Source: Symbiodinium natans
Taxonomy: Eukaryota; Sar; Dinophyceae; Suessiales; Symbiodiniaceae
DNA: 64,000 nt
Direction of reading: 5' to 3'
NCBI GenBank assembly: GCA_905221605.1
Contig: CAJNDS010000268.1
Span: 115,133 to 179,132 of the forward strand
In this document: positions 60,430-64,000 of the stretch, piece by piece
Numbering within the stretch: position 1 is the first letter of the stretch
How the letters are laid out: each line of letters starts with the position of its first letter
Translations under genes and position numbers: made by a program
The notes under the pieces: generated by a model
Databases searched by the model: none
Seen by the model: only the letters and a program-made list of their open reading frames with translations
Told to the model about the DNA's origin: nothing

Positions 60430-60832
60430 TTTGCCTTTGTGCTACCTGGCCCTTTGTGATGCCCCTTCTTCGCAGTTACGCGCTGCCTTCAAACTGAACA
60501 TGGCGTGGGCGAGCCTCCTCGGGCACAGAGACCTCTTGCTGCTGCGCTGCGGGTTCATTCGTCTAGGGCACATCGATCATCGGCCATCCAGGGCTGCCAT
60601 CTTGCGGTGTATTTTCTGTGACAGGCGTTATTCGAGCATCCACTCGCACGTTGTCTGCCGGTGCAGTCACTTTGAAACATGCAGGCGCCCCTGCATGCCA
60701 TGCGACAGCTTGAGCATACTCAATGTACAGCCGGGGGCTCCGCTATTTGAGCAAGTCGTTGTGCTTGCCAGCTGTATCTGCTCCGAAGCTCGCCAATTTT
60801 GGCGCCTTCACGGCTACAGCTCAGAGTCGTAG
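60302..60832 (+). CDS. LINE ORF C-terminus, zinc knuckle, in a shifted frame
   Basis: Frame 2 continues the ORF: WSVLDWPVWASCRRAHPTYQ, then FKLNMAWASLLGHRDLLLLR and CIFCDRRYSSIHSHVVCRC (about 60607-60665), a Cys/His cluster typical of LINE C-termini, closing at TAG 60830. The shift falls at a run of six A (60296-60301); one extra A would explain it, so a sequencing or replication indel is the simplest reading. Confidence 0.7.
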   Translation, partial: WSVLDWPVWASCRRAHPTYQLYVRETVRYSSTLAWKAAVAKHSLPLCYLALCDAPSSQLRAAFKLNMAWASLLGHRDLLLLRCGFIRLGHIDHRPSRAAILRCIFCDRRYSSIHSHVVCRCSHFETCRRPCMPCDSLSILNVQPGAPLFEQVVVLASCICSEARQFWRLHGYSSES

Positions 60833-61040
60833 GCTCGTTGGGCAAAGCGCATGTGCTCACTGAATAGGCAGGGTTCTCGGTGGCATGTCTGCGCTGCTGC
60901 GGCAGTGGCTGATGGCTTTTCCGAGGGCTGGGGCATCTGCCGGGATGATCAGTGACCACATGGATGAGTTGTAGGGTGAGCATATGTCCTGCCCTGGACT
61001 GACACGCATGTGTCTACCTACCAACCAACCAACCAACCTT

Positions 61041-62850
61041 ACACCTCGTCAAGGTTTAGGGGTCGGGGGTATAGGCTTCTTGGTGGTAATTCCATATGCA
61101 CTCCCGACAGAGATCCTCTAGTTCTAAACTAAACCCTAAACCCTAAACCCGAAGCCCAAGCTCTTTTGGCTAATGTAAGGACCAATTTAGTGGTCCATGG
61201 GTGCCCTACAGAGATAACAGGAGGGGACCTCAAAAGCTTAGGGTTTTGGGATTTGGGGGGAGGGGGGGGAATCAGGGATTTAGGGTTTAGGGTTAGGGTT
61301 TCGGGGTTTTAAGGCCTGAACCCTAAACCCTAAACTGGGGAACTTAAACCCTCCACTCTCAACCCTGAACCCCGAAAGCCCTTCTTGGGGGGATCCTGTG
61401 CCCCTGCTTGGCAGGTCAGAGCCCCAGGAGGATTACCAGCGCCGCGCAGCGATGTGTAGCAAGCTCCAGAGGCAGGCTCTGAGGGTTTAGGGTTTAGGGT
61501 TTGGGGTTTAGGGTTTAATTAGGGCTTCGGGCTCAGGGTTTAGGGCTTCGGGCTTAGGGTTTACGTAGGGTTTAGGGTTTAGGGTTTAGGGCGCCGAATG
61601 ATACCAAATGGCGACGCAGAGCTCTGCCGGTGAGACGAGTCTAAACCCTAAACCCTAAACCTGAATGTAATGTACCGGTCGGAGTTCCCTTAGGGTCCCT
61701 TTAGAATTATACCATAAAAAGCTCCAAAAACCGATTCTACTTATTCAGGCCCCTATATTACCCGGTGTCGTTGGACCGACGTTAGTGGGGCCCCCCTCTA
61801 GAAAGTCAAGTTGCCCAGGCTATTCAGGGCACCCTCAGTGTTTGAGGGTGCGTGGGGGGATCCTGAATGAAGTCAAATCGTCCGGGTGTCGTAGGAAATT
61901 CCACGCCTCACGCCTTCAACCGCTGCCCTTTTAATTATATGACCTCCTCCCTATTAAAATATTGTAAAACCCGTGGACCGTGTAAACGGCAAGAAGCAGC
62001 TTAGACTGTTCTTGGGGGGGGAGGGGGGGGGGGCACACACTAAAGAGGGTCCAACATTACCCTGAACCCTAAACCATAAACCCCAAACCCCATACCCCAA
62101 CCCTGTTGACCCAGAAGACGGGCCGAAGTGGCTTTGGGTGCGGTCCTGGCTTTGGGTGGGGTCCTGGCCCTGGCTTTAGGGTTTCCGGTTTCCCGTTTGT
62201 GTTCGACACGCTGATTCAGAGTTTAGGGTTTAGGGTTCAGGGTTCAGGGTTTAGGGTTTAGGGACCCAAAACCCCAAAACCCGAAACCCCAAACTCTAAG
62301 CCCCAAACAACGGCAAGTTACAACCCAAGACTCGCAGCCAGGGGGGCAGCGGGTGCATAGCCCGCCAGTGGAAAGGCACTTGGCTTTGGGGATGTTTCTG
62401 TCACGGGAAAAGACTCGCCTAAGGTAAAGGTTCCCCTTAATCTGCTCCTAAGATCGGGCTTTTCTACCGTAAGGATATTGAAAAAGGGTCCCCAAAACCC
62501 AAGGGCACAACCTTAAACCCTAAACCCTAAACCCTAAACCCTAAACCCTAAACCCTAAACCCTAAACCCCCTAAGGGTCCAAGGTACAACCCCGAGAGTG
62601 TTTGGGTTCAGGGTTGCGGTCTCCAAGAAACCCTACACCTTCTCGCAGATACTTAGCCCCTTTTAGGGTTTTGGGTTTAGGGTGTCGGGTTTAGGGTTTT
62701 ATGGTTTAGGGATTAGGGTTGAGGGTTTAGGGTTTAGGGCTGCTGACCTAGTCAGATAAGGTGCAGGGTTTGCGCTTTGGACTTTAGATTTTTTCGTCTT
62801 GGCCGCAAGTCTCGGTGGCAGGTTCGGTCTTTGGTTTAGGGTTTAGGGTT
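61041..62850. other. Fourth mosaic block, sparse telomere-like arrays
   Basis: Short arrays at about 61133, 61270, 61480-61520, 61565-61590, 62220-62262, 62510-62573 (CCCTAAA, about nine units) and 62833-62855. A G-rich tract lies near 62014-62032. No gene or recognised element. Confidence 0.75.
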
Positions 62851-63204
62851 TAGGGTGTTCCAAAGTGCCGCGGTCCCGACCCGCGCCAGTGGTGGCGGGT
62901 CGGGCCGCCTCGGTGCAGCGGATCCCACCCCAGCCACCCAAACTGCCGCCTTTTTCGGGTTTAGAGCGGTCTACCCTCCACGGCCCCCCTATCAAGGGGG
63001 CTTACACCTCGAGTCTCCCTGGCCGGGGTGGGACGTGTTGACTGCTGCTGTTGCTTGAGCCTACACTTTCCTGGATCGACAGGGAGCGGGACAATCTGTT
63101 TCACCCATACTGTGTTTAAGACACCCTCAAGCCCAATTCCGGACCCAAGCTCATTCATATGGCAGAATGGCGAGGGCCAAGCGCGGAAGGCCCGGCCAAC
63201 CCAA

Positions 63205-63785
63205 GGGCAGCCCTGGCGGGGGCAACTGCGGGGGCGACCCTGGCGGGGGCAACCCTGGCACGGGCAACCCTGGAAGGGGCAAGGCGAGGTTTTTTTGTAT
63301 AAAAAACACTTTCTTATTTCTCTCTCTACATATATATATATATATATGACAACCTTGGCGGGGGCAACCCTGGCGGGGCCCTGGCGGGGGCGACTACTAA
63401 TGGGAAACCCTGGCAATTAATTAATAGAGAACTTTGACAGGGCCCTTCAAGCATCTGGGGCCCATATGGCACCTGAAGCCCTGCTCGGCAACTAAACAAA
63501 ACTTCATAGAGAAGGACGACGAAGCCTCGCCAGCGCGCGAAGAGGACGAGGTGGGTAGGGCCGTCGCAGAGAAGGTGCACAATTCCTGAGTAGGCGACGT
63601 GAGGAGGCGCGGAACCCTGACAGGGCAACCCGGCGAGGGCAATGTCACCCTGGCGGGGGTAACCCTGGCGGGGCAACCCTGCCAAGGGCAACCCTAACTC
63701 GGCGGCAACCCTGGCGGGGGCAACGCTGGTGGGGGCAACCCTGGTGGGGGCAACCCTGGCAGGGGTAAAACTGGGCAACCCGGCG
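63205..63785. repeat. GGCAACCCTGGCGGGG repeat clusters
   Basis: Degenerate 16-bp units in three clusters: 63205-63290, 63350-63393 and about 63608-63785, with 10-bp variants such as GGCAACCCTG. They are separated by an AT-microsatellite insert (63289-63349, with TATATATATATATA) and by a coding-like stretch. Pro/Gly-rich ORFs on both strands derive from the unit. Confidence 0.8.
63428..63589 (+). pseudogene. Coding-like fragment with stop, 53 codons
   Basis: Open from a TAG at 63425 to a TGA at 63587, including WHLKPCSATKQNFIEKDDEA and REEDEVGRAVAEKVHNS, a charged sequence that reads as a genuine protein C-terminus. It sits between two clusters of the GGCAACCC repeat, which could then be intronic or downstream. 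Not identified. Confidence 0.35.
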
Positions 63786-63850
63786 GGGTTGCGATAAAAA
63801 CCATTGAATCTACTGGACGTCTTAATTATAGTAAAATAGGATGAAAGATA

Positions 63851-63997
63851 ATGAATCCTGCATTTTTATTTGGTACAGCTGTTAGCATAGCATATTGGCA
63901 TAAGAAATACCATTCAGGTACGATATGTAAAGGAGTAAGTAATCCACATGCTTCTACTGCATTCACTGGATGTGAGAAAGAAGAGAAGCCGAAATGA
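63851..63997 (+). CDS. Small ORF in an AT-rich terminal segment
   Basis: ATG to TGA, 48 codons: [20 protein letters not shown], then a Cys-containing polar part ending EKEEKPK. Residues 4-16 are hydrophobic (possible single membrane segment). AGGA lies about nine bases before the ATG. The last 200 bp are about 35% GC in the two rows counted, unlike the rest of the window, and use A/T-ending codons. It could be a small nuclear gene, an organelle or bacterial sequence joined at the contig end, or chance. Not recognised. Confidence 0.4.
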   Translation: MNPAFLFGTAVSIAYWHKKYHSGTICKGVSNPHASTAFTGCEKEEKPK

Positions 63998-64000
63998 ATT

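Larger units (their letters stand above)
56101..61040 (+). mobile_element. LINE (non-LTR) retrotransposon
   Basis: One plus-strand unit: a 5' region of uncertain start, a GTTT/GTT/GT simple-repeat tract, a long ORF with endonuclease and reverse transcriptase, about 180 bp of 3' untranslated sequence and a (CCAA)n tail at about 61013-61037. No LTRs. The left end is put at about 56100 because the last TTTAGGG heptamers stop there; no target-site duplication was identified. Confidence 0.7.

Noticed and set aside
1-64000. tRNA, rRNA or snRNA genes
   Set aside because: I looked for GGTTCGAATCC-like boxes and conserved rRNA stretches and found none; a covariance-model scan could not be run.

Overview
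The window reads as nuclear DNA of a dinoflagellate alveolate, possibly a Symbiodiniaceae or Polarella-like lineage. This is inferred by eye, without a database. The evidence is: TTTAGGG-type telomeric repeats; a very large Ty1/copia element and a LINE of the kinds common in dinoflagellates; a leucine-rich-repeat (LRR) plus cold-shock-domain gene whose only visible intron fits best with a GA-AG boundary; and a possible relic of the dinoflagellate spliced leader inside the copia LTRs. There is no bacterial-style operon, rRNA, recognisable tRNA or CRISPR array.

Layout. 1-12.3 kb, 14.6-33.3 kb, 45.0-56.1 kb and 61.0-62.9 kb form a mosaic. Arrays of TTTAGGG/CCCTAAA (tens of bp to about 330 bp, both orientations in no fixed order) alternate every 50-300 bp with unrelated spacers. 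Spacers hold (i) several families of short, terminally inverted, MITE-like elements, called M1-M6 here, (ii) 25-50 codon stretches that look like pieces of coding sequence, including a broken LINE reverse transcriptase at 49.1-49.4 kb, and (iii) unassigned sequence. In at least two MITE copies and the RT fragment the telomeric array lies inside the older sequence, so arrays appear to have been inserted or expanded there. Other repeats are a 21-copy minisatellite (23.5-24.1 kb), poly-C and poly-G tracts, AT and GT/GTT microsatellites, and homogeneous runs of telomere variants (TTCAGGG, TTTGGGG, TTTCGGG, TTTAGGC/TTTCGGC, TTTAGGGG).

Three larger coding units interrupt the mosaic. (1) 12721-14621 (+): a two-exon gene for a protein of about 602 residues with LRRs, a cold-shock-like nucleic-acid-binding domain and a C-terminal domain with a GNRRLWVF motif. 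(2) 33297-45030 (+): an 11.7 kb Ty1/copia retrotransposon with two apparently identical 226 bp LTRs, inserted in a TTTAGGG array with a TAGGG target duplication. Its internal order is an N-terminal module, a Pro/Ala-rich linker, a HAD-phosphatase-like module, coiled-coil Gag with a CCHC knuckle, a second Gag-like domain, a CCCH finger, aspartic protease, integrase, reverse transcriptase and RNase H, all on one strand but broken by several frame changes and one stop. (3) about 56.1-61.04 kb (+): a LINE with an endonuclease/exonuclease/phosphatase domain, reverse transcriptase and C-terminal zinc knuckle, preceded by a long GTTT/GTT/GT tract and ending in a (CCAA)n tail.

The last kilobase changes character. 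A GGCAACCCTGGCGGGG-type repeat surrounds a coding-like fragment. The final 200 bp are about 35% GC in two sampled rows and contain a 48-codon ORF unlike anything else here.

Coordinates of repeats and domains were read by eye and may be off by a few bases. Functions outside the retroelement enzymes are inferences.
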